A stretch of 64,000 nt of DNA from Eurosta solidaginis (lineage: Eukaryota; Arthropoda; Insecta; Diptera; Tephritidae). The stretch lies in assembly GCF_040869045.1 (NCBI RefSeq), contig NC_090323.1, positions 175,048,083 to 175,112,082 of the forward strand, in the 5' to 3' direction. Position 1 is the stretch's first letter, and each line of letters begins with the position of its first letter. A program made the translations under genes and the position numbers. Below, piece after piece: positions 35,071-48,120 of the stretch. The notes beneath the pieces are model-generated. The model did not search any database, was not told the origin of the DNA, and saw nothing but the letters and a program-made list of their open reading frames with translations.

Positions 35071-38000
35071 AATGTTTTGGCTAGTGTGATTATATTTACG
35101 ACTTATGGCGTTTCAAATGTTTTTGAGTAATTAAAGGCTTTTGACTAATCAAATGAAACGTATCGAATTTTAATTACTACCTTTGAATAACAAAAAAGGT
35201 TCCACGTAAGTCAATAGGAAATACATTTTGTTTACTGTTATGATTTCTTTTTTTGTTTATGAAGAAAGTGTTTACACACTGACATATGGCTTTATAACAA
35301 TAGTCAATTAGTTAAAAATTAGAGTTGTTTGCTGCGTAAAATCACTAAATGCCATCAGATCTGAAGATGGAAAATTTTTAGGCTAGTTTGATTTTATTCA
35401 CGACTTATGGCGTTTCAAATGTTTTGGAGTAATTAAGGGCTTTTGACTAATCAAATAAAATGTAGCGAATTTTAATTAACATTTTTGAATAACAACAAAG
35501 GTTCCACGTAAGTCAATAGGAAATACATTCTGTTTACTGTTATGATTTCTTTTTTTGTTTATGACGAAACTGTTTGCACACTGACATATGACTTTATAAC
35601 AATAGTTTAATGACTTAAAAATTAGAGTTTTTTTCTGCGTAAAATCACTAAATGCCACCAGATCTGAAGATGGAAAATGTTTGGGCTAGTGTGATTATAT
35701 TTACGACTTATGGCGTTTCAAATGTTTTTGAGTAATTAAAGGCTTTTTACTAATCACATAAAACGTAGCGAATTTTAATTAACACTTTTGTATAACAACA
35801 AAGGTTCCACGTATGTAAGTCAATAAGAAATACATTTTGTTTACTGTTATGATTTTTTTTTTTGTTTATGAAGAGTTTACACACTGACATACGACTTTAT
35901 AACATTAGTTTAATTAGTTAAAAATTGGAGTTGTTTGCTTCCTAAAATCACTAAATGCCATCAGATCTGAAGATGGAACATTTTTAGGCTAGTTTGATTA
36001 TGTTTACGACTTATGGCGTTTCAAATGTTTTTGAGTAATTAAGGGCTTTTGACTAATCAAATAAAACGTATCGAATTTTAATTACTACTTTTTAATAACA
36101 ACAAAGGTTCCACGTAAGTCAATAGGAAATACATTTTGTTTACTGTTATGATTTCTTTTTTTGTTTATGACGTAAATGTTTACACACTGACATATGGCTT
36201 TATAACAATAGTTTAATGAATTAAAAATTAGAGTTGTTTGCTGCGTAAAATCACTAAATGCCATCAGATCTGAAGATGGACAATTTTTAGGCTAGTTTGA
36301 TTATGTTTACGACTTATGGCGTTTCAAATGTTTTTGAGTAATTAAGGGCTTTTGACTAATCAAATAAAACGTATCGAATTTTAATTACTACTTTTGAATA
36401 ACAACAAAGGTTCCACGTAAGTCAATAGGAAATACATTTTGTTTACTGTTATGATTTCTTTTTTTGTTTATGAAGAAAGTGTTTACACACTGACATATGG
36501 CTTTATAACAATAGTCAATTAGTTAAAAATTGGAGTTGTTTGCTGCGTAAAATTACTAAATACCATCAGATCTGAAGATGGAAAATTTTTAGGCTAGTTT
36601 GATTATATTCACGACTTATGGCGTTTCAAATGTTTTTGAGTAATTAAGGGTTTTTGACTAATCAAATAAAACGTATCGAATTTTAATTACTACTTTTCAA
36701 TAACAACAAAGGTTCCACGTAAGTCTATATGAAATACATTTTGTTTACTGTTATGATTCCTTTTTTTGTTTATGAAGAAAATGTTTACACGCTGACATAT
36801 GGCTTTATAACAATAGTCAATTAGTTAAAAATTAGAGTTGTTTGCTGCGTAAAATCACTAAATGCCATCAGATCTGAAGATGGAAAATGTTTAGGCTAGT
36901 TTGATTATATTCACGACTTATGGCTTTTCAAATGTTTTTGAGAAATTAAGGGCTTTTGACTAATCAAATAAAATGTAGCGAATTTTAATTAACACTTTTG
37001 AATAACAACAAAGGTTGCACGTAAGTCAATAGGAAATACATTTTGTTTACTGTTATGATTCCTGTTTTTGGTTTATGACGAAAGTGTTTACACACTGACA
37101 TATGGCTTTATAACAATAGTTTAATGAATTAAAAATTAGAGTTGTTTGCTGCGTAAAATCACTAAATGCCATCAGATCTGAAGATGGAAAATTTTTAGGC
37201 TAGTTTGATTATATTCACGACTTATGGCGTTTCAAATTTTTTTGAGAAATTAAGGGCTTTTGGCTAATCAAATAAAAGGTATCGAATTTTAATTACTACT
37301 TTTCAATAACAACAAAGGTTCCACGTAAGTCAATAGGAAATACATTTTTTTTACTGTTATGATTTCTTTTTTTGTTTATGACGAAAGTGTTTACACACTG
37401 ACATATGGCTTTATAACAATAGTTTAATGAATTAAAAATTAGAGTTGTTTGCTGCGTAAAATCACTAAATGCCATCAGATCTGAAGATGGAAAATTCTTA
37501 GGCTAGTTTGATTATATTGACGACTTATGGCGTTTCAAATGTTTTTGAGTAATTAAGGGCTTTTGACTAATCAAATAAAATGTAGCGAATTTTAATTAAC
37601 ACTTTTGAATAACAACAAAGGTTCCACGTAAGTCAATAGGAAATACATTTTGCTTACTGTTACGATTTCTTTTTTTTGTTTTTGACGAAAGTGTTTGCAC
37701 ACTGACATATGGCTTTATAACAATAGTTTAATGACTTAAAAATTAGAGTTGTTTCCTGCGTAAAATCACTAAATGCCATCAGATCTGAAGATGGAAAATT
37801 TTTAGGCTAGTTTGATTATATTCACGACTTATGGCGTTTCAAATGTTTTTGAGTAATTAAGGGCTTTTGACTAATCAAATAAAATGTAGCGAATTTTAAT
37901 TAACACTTTTGAATAACAACAAAGGTTCCACGTAAGTCAATAGGAAATACATTTTGTTTACTGTTATGATTTCTTTTTTTGTTTATGACGTAAGTGTTTA

Positions 38001-41000
38001 CACACTGACATATGGCTTTATAACAATAGTTTAATGAATTAAAAATTAGAGTTGTTTGCTGCGTAAAATCACTAAATGCCATCAGATCTGAAGATGGAAA
38101 ATTTTTAGGCTAGTTTGATTATATTCACGACTTATGGCGTTTCAAATGTTTTTGAGTAATTAAGGGCTTTTGACTAATCAAATAAAATGTAGCGAATTTT
38201 AATTAACACTTTTGAATAACAACAAAGGTTCCTCGTAAGTCAATAGGAAATACATTTTGTTTACTGTTACGATTTCTTTTTTTGTTTATGACGAAAGTGT
38301 TTGCACACTGACATATGGCTTTATAACAATAGTTTAATGACTTAAAAATTAGAGTTGTTTCCTGCGTAAAATCACTAAATACCATCAGATCTGAAGATGC
38401 AAAATGTTTGGGCTAGTGTGATTATATTTACGACTTATGGCGTTTCAAATGTTTTTGAGTAATTAAAGGCTTTTGACTAATCAAATTAAACGTATCGAAT
38501 TTTAATTACTACCTTTGAATAACAAAAAAGGTTCCACGTAAGTCAATAGGAGGTATATCTTGTTTACTGTTATGATTTCTTTTTTTGTTTATGAAGAAAG
38601 TGTTTACACGCTGACATATAACTTTATAACACTAGTTTAATGACTTAAAAATTAGAGTTTTTTTCTGCGTAAAATCACTAAATGCCATCAGATCTGAAGA
38701 TGGAAAATGTTTGGGCTAGTGTGATTATATTTACGACTTATGGCGTTTCAAATGTTTTTGAGTAATTAAAGGCTTTTTACTAATCACATAAAACGTAGCG
38801 AATTTTAATTAACACTTTTGAATAACAACAAAGGTTCCACGTATGTAAGTCAATAAGAAATACATTTTGTTTACTGTTATGATTTTTTTTATTTTTGTGT
38901 ATGAAGAAAGAGTTTACACACTGACATATGACTTTATAACAATAGTTTAATTAGTTACAAATTGGAGTTGTTTGCTTCCTAAAATGACTAAATGCCATCA
39001 GATCTGAAGATGGAAAATTTTTAGGCTAGTTTGATTATATTTACGACTTATGGCGTTTCAAATGTTTTTGAGTAATTAAGGGCTTTTGACTAATCACATA
39101 AAACGTAGCGAATTTTAATTAACACTTTTGAATAACAACAAAGGTTCCACCTATGTAAGTCAATAAGAAATACATTTTGTTTACTGTTATGATTTTTTTT
39201 TGTTTATGAAGAAAGAGTTTACACACTGACATATGACTTTTTAACAATAGTTTAATTAGTTAAAAATTGGAGTTGTTTGCTTCCTAAAATCACTAAATGC
39301 CATCAGATCTGAAGATGGAAAATTTTTAGGCTAGTTTCATTATGTTTACGACTTATGGCGTTTCAAATGTTTTTGAATAATTAAGGGCTTTTGACTAATC
39401 AAATAAAACGTATCGAATTTTAATTACTACTTTTGAATAACAACAAAGGTTCCACGTAAGTCAATAGGAAATACATTTTGTTTACTGTTATGATTTCTTT
39501 TTTTGTTTATGACGTAAGTGTTTACACACTGACATATGGCTTTATAACAATAGTTTAATGAATTAAAAATTAGAGTTGTTTGCTGCGTAAAATCACTAAA
39601 TGCCATCAGATCTGAAGATGGACAATTTTTAGGCTAGTTTGATTATATTTACGACTTATGGCGTTTCAAATGTTTTTGAGTAATTAAAGGCTTTTGACTA
39701 ATCAAATAAAACGTAGCGAATTTTAGTTAACACTTTTGAATAACAACAAAAGTTCCCCGTAAGTCAATAGGAAATATATTTTGTTTACTGTTATGATTTC
39801 TTTTTTTGTTTATGATGTAAGTGTTTACACACTGACATATGGCTTTATAACAATAGTTTAATGAATTAAAAATTAGAGTTGTTTGCTGCGTAAAATCACT
39901 AAATGCCATCAGATCTGAAGATGGACAATTTTTAGGCTAGTTTGATTATATTTACGACTTATGGCGTTTCAAATGTTTTTGAGTAATTAAGGGCTTTTGA
40001 CTAATCAAATAAAATGTAGCGAATTTTAGTTAACACTTTTGAATAACAACAAAAGTTCCCCGTAAGTCAATAGGAAATATATTTTGTTTACTGTTATGAT
40101 TTCTTTTTTTGTTTATGATGTAAGTGTTTACACACTGACATATGGCTTTATAATAATAGTTTAATGAATTAAAAATTAGAGTTGTTTGCTGCGTAAAATC
40201 ACTAAATGCCATCAGATCTGAAGATGGAAAATGTTTGGGCTAGTGTGATTATATTTACGACTTATGGCGTTTCAAATGTTTTTGAGTAATTAAAGGCTTT
40301 TGACTAATGAAATAAAACGTAGCGAATTTTAGTTAACACTTTTGAATAACAACAAAAGTTCCCCGTAAGTCAATAGGAAATATATTTTGTTTACTTTTAT
40401 GATTTCTTTTTTTGTTTATAAAAAAGTGTTTACACACTGACATATGGCTTTATAACAATAGTTTAATGAATTAAAAATTAGAGTTGTTTGCTGCGTAAAA
40501 TAACTAAATGCCATCAGATCTGAAGACGGACAATTTTTAGGCTAGTTTGATTATGTTTACGAATTATGGCGTTTCAAATGTTTTTGAGTAATTAAGGGCT
40601 TTTGACTAATCAAATAAAACGTATCGAATTTTAATTACTACTTTTGAATAACAACAAAGGTTCCACGGAAGTCAATAGGAAATACATTTTGTTTACTGTT
40701 ATGATTTCTTTTTTTGTTTATGAAGAAATTGTTTACACACTGACATATGGCTTTATAACAATAGTTTAATGAAATAAGAATTAGAGTTGTTTGCTGCGTA
40801 AAATCACTAAATGCCATCAGATCTGAAGATGGAAAATGTTTGGGCTAGTGTGATTATATTTACGACTTATGGCGTTTCAAATGTTTTTGAGTAATTAAAG
40901 GCTTTTGACTAATCAAATAAAACGTAGCGAATTTTAGTTAACACTTTTGAATAACAACAAAAGTTCCCCGTAAGTCAATAGGAAATACATTTTGTTTACT

Positions 41001-44000
41001 GTTATGATTTCTTTTTTTGTTTATAAAAAAAGTGTTTACACACTGACATATGGCTTTATAACAATAGTTTAATGAATTAAAAATTAGAGTTGTTTGCTGC
41101 TTAAATCACTAAATGCCATCAGATCTGAAGATGGACAATTTTTAGGCTAGTTTGATTATGTTTACGAATTATGGCGTTTCAAATGTTTTTGAGTAATTAA
41201 GGGCTTTTGACTAATCAAATAAAACGTATCGAATTTTAATTACTACTTTTGAATAACAACAAAGGTTCCACGGAAGTCAATAAGAAATACATGTTGTTTA
41301 CTGTTATGATTTCTTTTTTTGTTTATGAAGAAAGTGTTTACACACTGACATATGGCTTTATAACAATAGTTTAATGAAATAAGAATTAGAGTTGTTTGCT
41401 GCGTAAAATCACTAAATGCCATCAGATCTGAAGATGGAAAATGTTTGGGCTAGTGTGATTATATTTACGACTTATGGCGTTTCAAATGTTTTTGAGTAAT
41501 TAAAGGCTTTTGACTAATCAAATAAAACGTAGCGAATTTTAGTTAACACTTTTGAATAACAACAAAAGTTCCCCGTAAGTCAATAGGAAATACATTTTGT
41601 TTACTGTTATGATTTCTTTTTTTGTTTATAAAAAAAGTGTTTACACACTGACATATGGCTTTATAACAATAGTTTAATGAATTAAAAATTAGAGTTGTTT
41701 GCTGCTTAAATCACTAAATGCCATCAGATCTGAAGATGGACAATTTTTAGGCTAGTTTGATTATGTTTACGAATTATGGCGTTTCAAATGTTTTTGAGTA
41801 ATTAAGGGCTTTTGACTAATCAAATAAAACGTATCGAATTTTAATTACTACTTTTGAATAACAACAAAGGTTCCACGGAAGTCAATAAGAAATACATGTT
41901 GTTTACTGTTATGATTTCTTTTTTTGTTTATGAAGAAAGTGTTTACACACTGACATATGGCTTTATAACAATAGTTTAATGAATTAAAAATTAGAGTTGT
42001 TTGCTGCGTAAAATTACTAAATACCATCAGATCTGAAGATGGACAATTTTTAGGCTAGTTTGGTTATGTTTACGACTTATGGCGTTTCAAATGTTCTTGA
42101 GTAATTAAGGGCTTTTGACTAATCAAATAAAACGTATCGAATTTTAATTACTACTTTTGAATAACAACAAAGGTTCCACGGAAGTCAATAAGAAATACAT
42201 TTTGTATACTGTTATGATTTCTTTTTTTGTTTATGAAGAAATTGTTTACACACTGACATATGGCTTTATAACAATAGTTTAATGAATTAAAAATTAGAGT
42301 TGTTTGCTGCGTAAAATCACTAAATGCCATCAGATCTGAAGATGGAAAATTTATAGGCTAGTTTGATTATATTCACGACTTATGGCTTTTCAAATGTTTT
42401 TGAGAAATTAAGGGCTTTTGACTAATCAAATAAAATGTAGCGAATTTTAATTAACACTTTTGAATAACAACAAAGGTTCCACGTAAGTCAATAGGAAATA
42501 CATTTTGTTTACTGTTATGATTTCTTTTTTTGTTTATGACGAAAGTGTTTACACACTGACATATGGCTTTATAACAATAGTTTAATGAATTAAAAATTAG
42601 AGTTGTTTGCTGCTTAAAATCACTAAATGCCATCAGATCTGAAGATGGAAAATTTTTAGGCTAGTTTGATTATGTTTACGAATTATGGCGTTTCAAATGT
42701 TTTTGAGTAATTAAGGGCTTTTGACTAATCAAATAAAACGTATCGAATTTTAATTACTACTTTTGAATAACAACAAAGGTTCCACGGAAGTCAATAAGAA
42801 ATACATTTTGTTTACTGTTATGATTTCTTTTTTTGTTTATGAAGAAAGTGTTTACACACTGACATATGGCTTTATAACAATAGTTTAATGAAATAAAAAT
42901 TAGAGTTGTTTGCTGCGTAAAATCACTAAATGCCATCAGATCTGAAGATGGAAAATGTTTGGGCTAGTGTGATTATATTTACGACTTATGGCGTTTCAAA
43001 TGTTTTTGAGTAATTAAAGGCTTTTGACTAATCAAATAAAACGTAGCGAATTTTAGTTAACACCTTTGAATAACAACAAAAGTTCCCCGTAAGTCAATAG
43101 GAAATACATTTTGTTTACTGTTATGATTTCTTTTTTTGTTTATAAAAAAAGTGTTTACACACTGACATATGGCTTTATAACAATAGTTTAATGAATTAAA
43201 AATTAGAGTTGTTTGCTGCTTAAATCACTAAATGCCATCAGATCTGAAGATGGACAATTTTTAGGCTAGTTTGATTATGTTTACGAATTATGGCGTTTCA
43301 AATGTTTTTGAGTAATTAAGGGCTTTTGACTAATCAAATAAAACGTATCGAATTTTAATTACTACTTTTGAATAACAACAAAGGTTCCACGGAAGTCAAT
43401 AAGAAATACATTTTGTTTACTGTTATGATTTCTTTTTTTGTTTATGAAGAAAGTGTTTACACACTGACATATGGCTTTATAACAATAGTTTAATGAATTA
43501 AAAATTAGAGTTGTTTGCTGCGTAAAATTACTAAATACCATCAGATCTGAAGATGGACAATTTTTAGGCTAGTTTGGTTATGTTTACGACTTATGGCGTT
43601 TCAAATGTTCTTGAGTAATTAAGGGCTTTTGACTAATCAAATAAAACGTATCGAATTTTAATTACTACTTTTCAATAACAACAAAGGTTCCACGGAAGTC
43701 AATAAGAAATACATTTTGTTTACTGTTATGAATTCTTTTTTTTTTTATGAAGAAAGTGTTTACACACTGACATATGGCTTTATAACAATAGTTTAATGAA
43801 TTAAAAATTAGAGTTGTTTGCTGCGTAAAATCACTAAATGCCATCAGATCTGAAGATGGAAAATGTTTGGGCTAGTGTAATTATATTTACGACTTATGGC
43901 GTTTCAAATGTTTTTGAGTAATTAAAGGCTTTTGATTAATCAAATAAAACGTAGCGAATTTTAGTTAACACTTTTGAATAACAACAAAAGTTCCCCGTAA

Positions 44001-47000
44001 GTCAATAGGAAATACATTTTGTTTACTGTTATGATTTCTTTTTTTGTTTATAAAAAAAGTGTTTACACACTGACATATGGCTTTATAACAATAGTTTAAT
44101 GAATTAAAAATTAGAGTTGTTTGCTGCTTAAATCACTAAATGCCATCAGATCTGAAGATGGACAATTTTTAGGCTAGTTTGATTATGTTTACGAATTATG
44201 GCGTTTCAAATGTTTTTGAGTAATTAAGGGCTTTTGACTAATCAAATAAAACGTATCGAATTTTAATTACTACTTTTGAATAACAACAAAGGTTCCACGG
44301 AAGTCAATAAGAAATACATTTTGTTTACTGTTATGATTTCTTTTTTTGTTTATGAAGAAAGTGTTTACACACTGACATATGGCTTTATAACAATAGTTTA
44401 ATGAATTAAAAATTAGAGTTGTTTGCTGCGTAAAATTACTAAATACCATCAGATCTGAAGATGGACAATTTTTAGGCTAGTTTGGTTATGTTTACGACTT
44501 ATGGCGTTTCAAATGTTCTTGAGTAATTAAGGGCTTTTGACTAATCAAATAAAACGTATCGAATTTTAATTAGTACTTTTGAATAACAACAAAGGTTCCA
44601 CGGAAGTCAATAAGAAATACATTTTGTTTACTGTTATGATTTCTTTTTTTGTTTATGAAGAAAGTGTTTACACACTGACATGATGCTTTATAACAATAGT
44701 TTAATGAATTAAAAATTAGAGTTGTTTGCTGCGTAAAATCACTATATGCCATCAGATCTGAAGATGGAAATTTTTTAGGCTAGTTTGATCATGTTTATGA
44801 CTTATAGCGTTTCAAATGTTTTTGACTAATTAAGGGCTTTTGACTAATCAAATAAAACGTATCGAATTTTAATTACTACTTTTCAATATCAACAAAGGTT
44901 CCACGTAAGTCAATGCGAAATACATTTTGTTTACTGTTATGATTTCTTTTTTTTGTTTATGAAGAAAATGTTTACACACTGACATATGGCTTTATAACAA
45001 TAGTTTAATGAATTAAAAATTAGAGTTGTTTGCTGCGCAAAATCACTAAATGCCATCAGATCTGAAGATGGAAAATTTTTAGGCTAGTTTGATTATATTT
45101 ACGACTTATGGCGTTTCAAATGTTTTTGATTAATTAAGGGCTTTTGACTAATCAAATAAAACGTATCGAATTTTAATTTCTACTTTTGAATAACAACAAA
45201 GGTTCCACGTAAGTCAGTAGGAAATACATTTTGTTTACTGTTATGATTTCTTTTTTTGTTTATGACGAAAGTGTTTGCACACTGACATATGGCTTTATAA
45301 CAATAGTTTAATGAATTAAAAATTAGAGTTGTTTGCTGCGTAAAATCACTAAATGCCATCAGAACTGAAGATGAACAATTTTTAGGCTAGTTTGATTATG
45401 TTTACGACTTATGGCGTTTCAAATGTTTTTGAGTAATTAAGGGCTTTTGACTAATCAAATAAAACTTATCGAATTTTAATTACTACTTTTCAATAACAAC
45501 AAAGGTTCCACGTAAGTCAATAGGAAATACATTTTGTTTACTGTTATGATTTCTTTTTTTGTTTATGACGAAAGTGTTTGCACACTGACATATGGCTTTA
45601 TAACAATAGTTTAATGAATTAAAAATTAGAGTTGTTTGCTGCGTAAAATCACTAAATGCCATCAGAACTGAAGATGAACAATTTTTAGGCTAGTTTGATT
45701 ATGTTTACGACTTATGGCGTTTCAAATGTTTTTGAGTAATTTAAGGCTTTTGACTAATCAAATAAAACGTATCGAATTTTAATTACTACTTTTCAATAAC
45801 AACAAAGGTTCCACGTAAGTCAATAGGAAATACATTTTGTTTACTGTTATGATTTCTTTTTTTGTTTATGAAGAAAGTGTTTACACACTGACATATGGCT
45901 TTATAACAATAGTTTAATGAATTAAAAATTAGAGTTGTTTGCTGCGTAAAATCACTAAATGCCATCAGATCTGAAGATGGAAAATTTTTAGGCTAGTTTG
46001 ATTATATTTACGACTTATGGCGTTTCAAATGTTTTTGAGTAATTAAGGGCTTTTGACTAATCAAATAAAACGTATCGAATTTAAATTTCTACTGTTGAAT
46101 AACAACAAAGGTTCCACGTAAGTCCGTAGGAAATACATTTTGTTTACTGTTATGATTTCTTTTTTTTTTGTTTATGACGTAAGTTTTTACACACTGACAT
46201 ATGGCTTTATAACAATAGTTTAATGAATTAAAAATTAGAGTTGTTTGCTGCGTAAAATCACTAAATGCCATCAGATCTGAAGATGGACAATTTTTAGGCT
46301 AGTTTGATTATGTTTACGACTTATGGCGTTTCAAATGTTTTTGAGTAATTTAAGGCTTTTGACTAATCAAATAAAACGTATCGAATTTTAATTACTACTT
46401 TTCAATAACAACAAAGGTTCCACGTAAGTCAATAGGAAATACATTTTGTTTACTGTTATGATTTCTTTTTTTGTTTATGAAGAAAGTGTTTACACACTGA
46501 CATATGGCTTTATAACAATAGTTTAATGAATTAAAAATTAGAGTTGTTTGCTGCGTAAAATCACTAAATGCCATCAGATCTGAAGATGGAAAATTTTTAG
46601 GCTAGTTTGATTATATTTACGACTTATGGCGTTTCAAATGTTTTTGAGTAATTAAGGGCTTTTGACTAATCAAATAAAACGTATCGAATTTAAATTTCTA
46701 CTGTTGAATAACAACAAAGGTTCCACGTAAGTCAGTAGGAAATACATTTTGTTTACTGTTATGATTTCTTTTTTTTTTTGTTTATGACGTAAGTTTTTAC
46801 ACACTGACATATGGCTTTATAACAATAGTTTAATGAATTAAAAATTAGAGTTGTTTGCTGCGTAAAATCACTAAATGCCATCAGATCTGAAGATGGACAA
46901 TTTTTAGGCTAGTTTGATTATGTTTACGACTTATGGCGTTTCAAATGTTTTTGAGTAATTTAAGGCTTTTGACTAATCAAATAAAACGTATCGAATTTTA

Positions 47001-47323
47001 ATTACTACTTTTCAATAACAACAAAGGTTCCACGTAAGTCAATAGGAAATACATTTTGTTTACTGTTATGATTTCTTTTTTTGTTTATGACGAAAGTGTT
47101 TGCACACTGACATATGGCTTTATAACAATAGTTTAATGAATTAAAAATTAGAGTTGTTTGCTGCGTAAAATCACTAAATGCCATCAGATCTGAAGATGGA
47201 AATTTTTTAGGCTAGTTTGATCATGTTTACGACGTTGGCGTTTCAAATGTTTTTGACTAATTAAGGGCTTTTGACTAATCAAATAAAACGTATCGAATTT
47301 TAATTACTACTTTTCAATAACAG
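35069..47323 (-). repeat. Inverted satellite array, about 303-bp subfamily
   Basis: This is the same satellite family in reverse orientation. GCCATCAGATCTGAAG landmarks lie at 35351, 35654, 35957, 36260, 36562, 36864, 37168 and 37471, spacing 302-304. Units keep the GATTTTACGCAGCAAACAAC segment that the 300-bp plus units lack, but they lack about 37 bp around TAACGTTGTTTAAACGTTTC. This is therefore a separate subfamily, not a simple inversion of the neighbouring units. About 40 units are present. Local higher-order copies are visible: the GAAAATGTTTGGGC variant at 40231, 40836, 41441, 42955 and 43863 (steps of 2, 2, 5 and 3 units). Confidence 0.95.
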
Positions 47324-47332
47324 ACTGCCCAG

Positions 47333-48013
47333 TTGCGGCTTTTGGTAGAGGGCGTCTCTCAAAGATTAGATGAAGTGGAGAAACAAATAAATAAACGTAT
47401 CGAAGAGGAGATCTCGTTACTTACCAACACTCTGTCTGCCTCATCCACGCAGATTTCTTTGTTGACGGAGAGATTAGAAAAGTCTGAGTCCGAAATAGAA
47501 AATCTCAAAAAAGAATTGGCAAAAGGACTTCAGCAAAAACTGACTGCTGATATCGCTGCTGATGCTGTCGCTTTTGGTGTCCCGTATAAGGAGGGCGACA
47601 ACCTAAAAAGTACTTTTAACGTGGTGTGCATGTCCATTGATTTTCAGTCACCGCAAATAAGGGACATTTTCCGCACTAGACACTCACGTGCAGGCAACAA
47701 CGGTGCGATTGTGATCAAGTTCCATTCGCCGCTGGATCGCAGTCGTACTCTCCGTGCTTTTGGGGAGCACCGTAGGCGTATGAAAAGCGCTGTTTCTCTG
47801 GAACCCCTTGGTATCCAGGAAAACTTCCACCTATACGAGAGCCTTACCAAGGAAAATAGGCTTTTGCTACAAGCGGCTATCCAATTAAGGCGGCAGGGAA
47901 AGCTGCAGGCGGCATTCACGCTCCGTGGCTGCGTCTACGTTAGGCATGGACTTGATACATCCGCACAGCCAACAAAAGTTACCAGTGAGGCTGATCTGGA
48001 TCGATTCCGCTAA
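47333..48013 (+). CDS. LINE ORF1 protein, N-terminally truncated
   Basis: ORF1 proteins of LINEs bind the element RNA and act as nucleic-acid chaperones. The frame is open from the satellite junction (about 47324). Residues 5-70 form a heptad-rich coiled coil (ISLLTERLEKSESEIENLKK). Residues about 90-220 hold a basic domain with VVCMSIDFQSPQ, GAIVIKFHSPLDRSRTLRAF and ENFHLYESLTKENRLLL, which resembles the C-terminal domain of baculovirus FP-like LINE ORF1 proteins. The native start and any N-terminal zinc finger lie in the missing 5' part. It is intact to its stop, 107 bp before the ORF2 frame opens. Confidence 0.7.
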   Translation: MRLLVEGVSQRLDEVEKQINKRIEEEISLLTNTLSASSTQISLLTERLEKSESEIENLKKELAKGLQQKLTADIAADAVAFGVPYKEGDNLKSTFNVVCMSIDFQSPQIRDIFRTRHSRAGNNGAIVIKFHSPLDRSRTLRAFGEHRRRMKSAVSLEPLGIQENFHLYESLTKENRLLLQAAIQLRRQGKLQAAFTLRGCVYVRHGLDTSAQPTKVTSEADLDRFR

Positions 48014-48120
48014 CCTTAAGTTCATATGCTTATTCATTGTTTTTTGTTATGTAAAGATGGCGCAAACATTAATTTATTTTTTTTCTTTTACTTCGGCTTT
48101 GTCTATAACTTACTTTAAAG

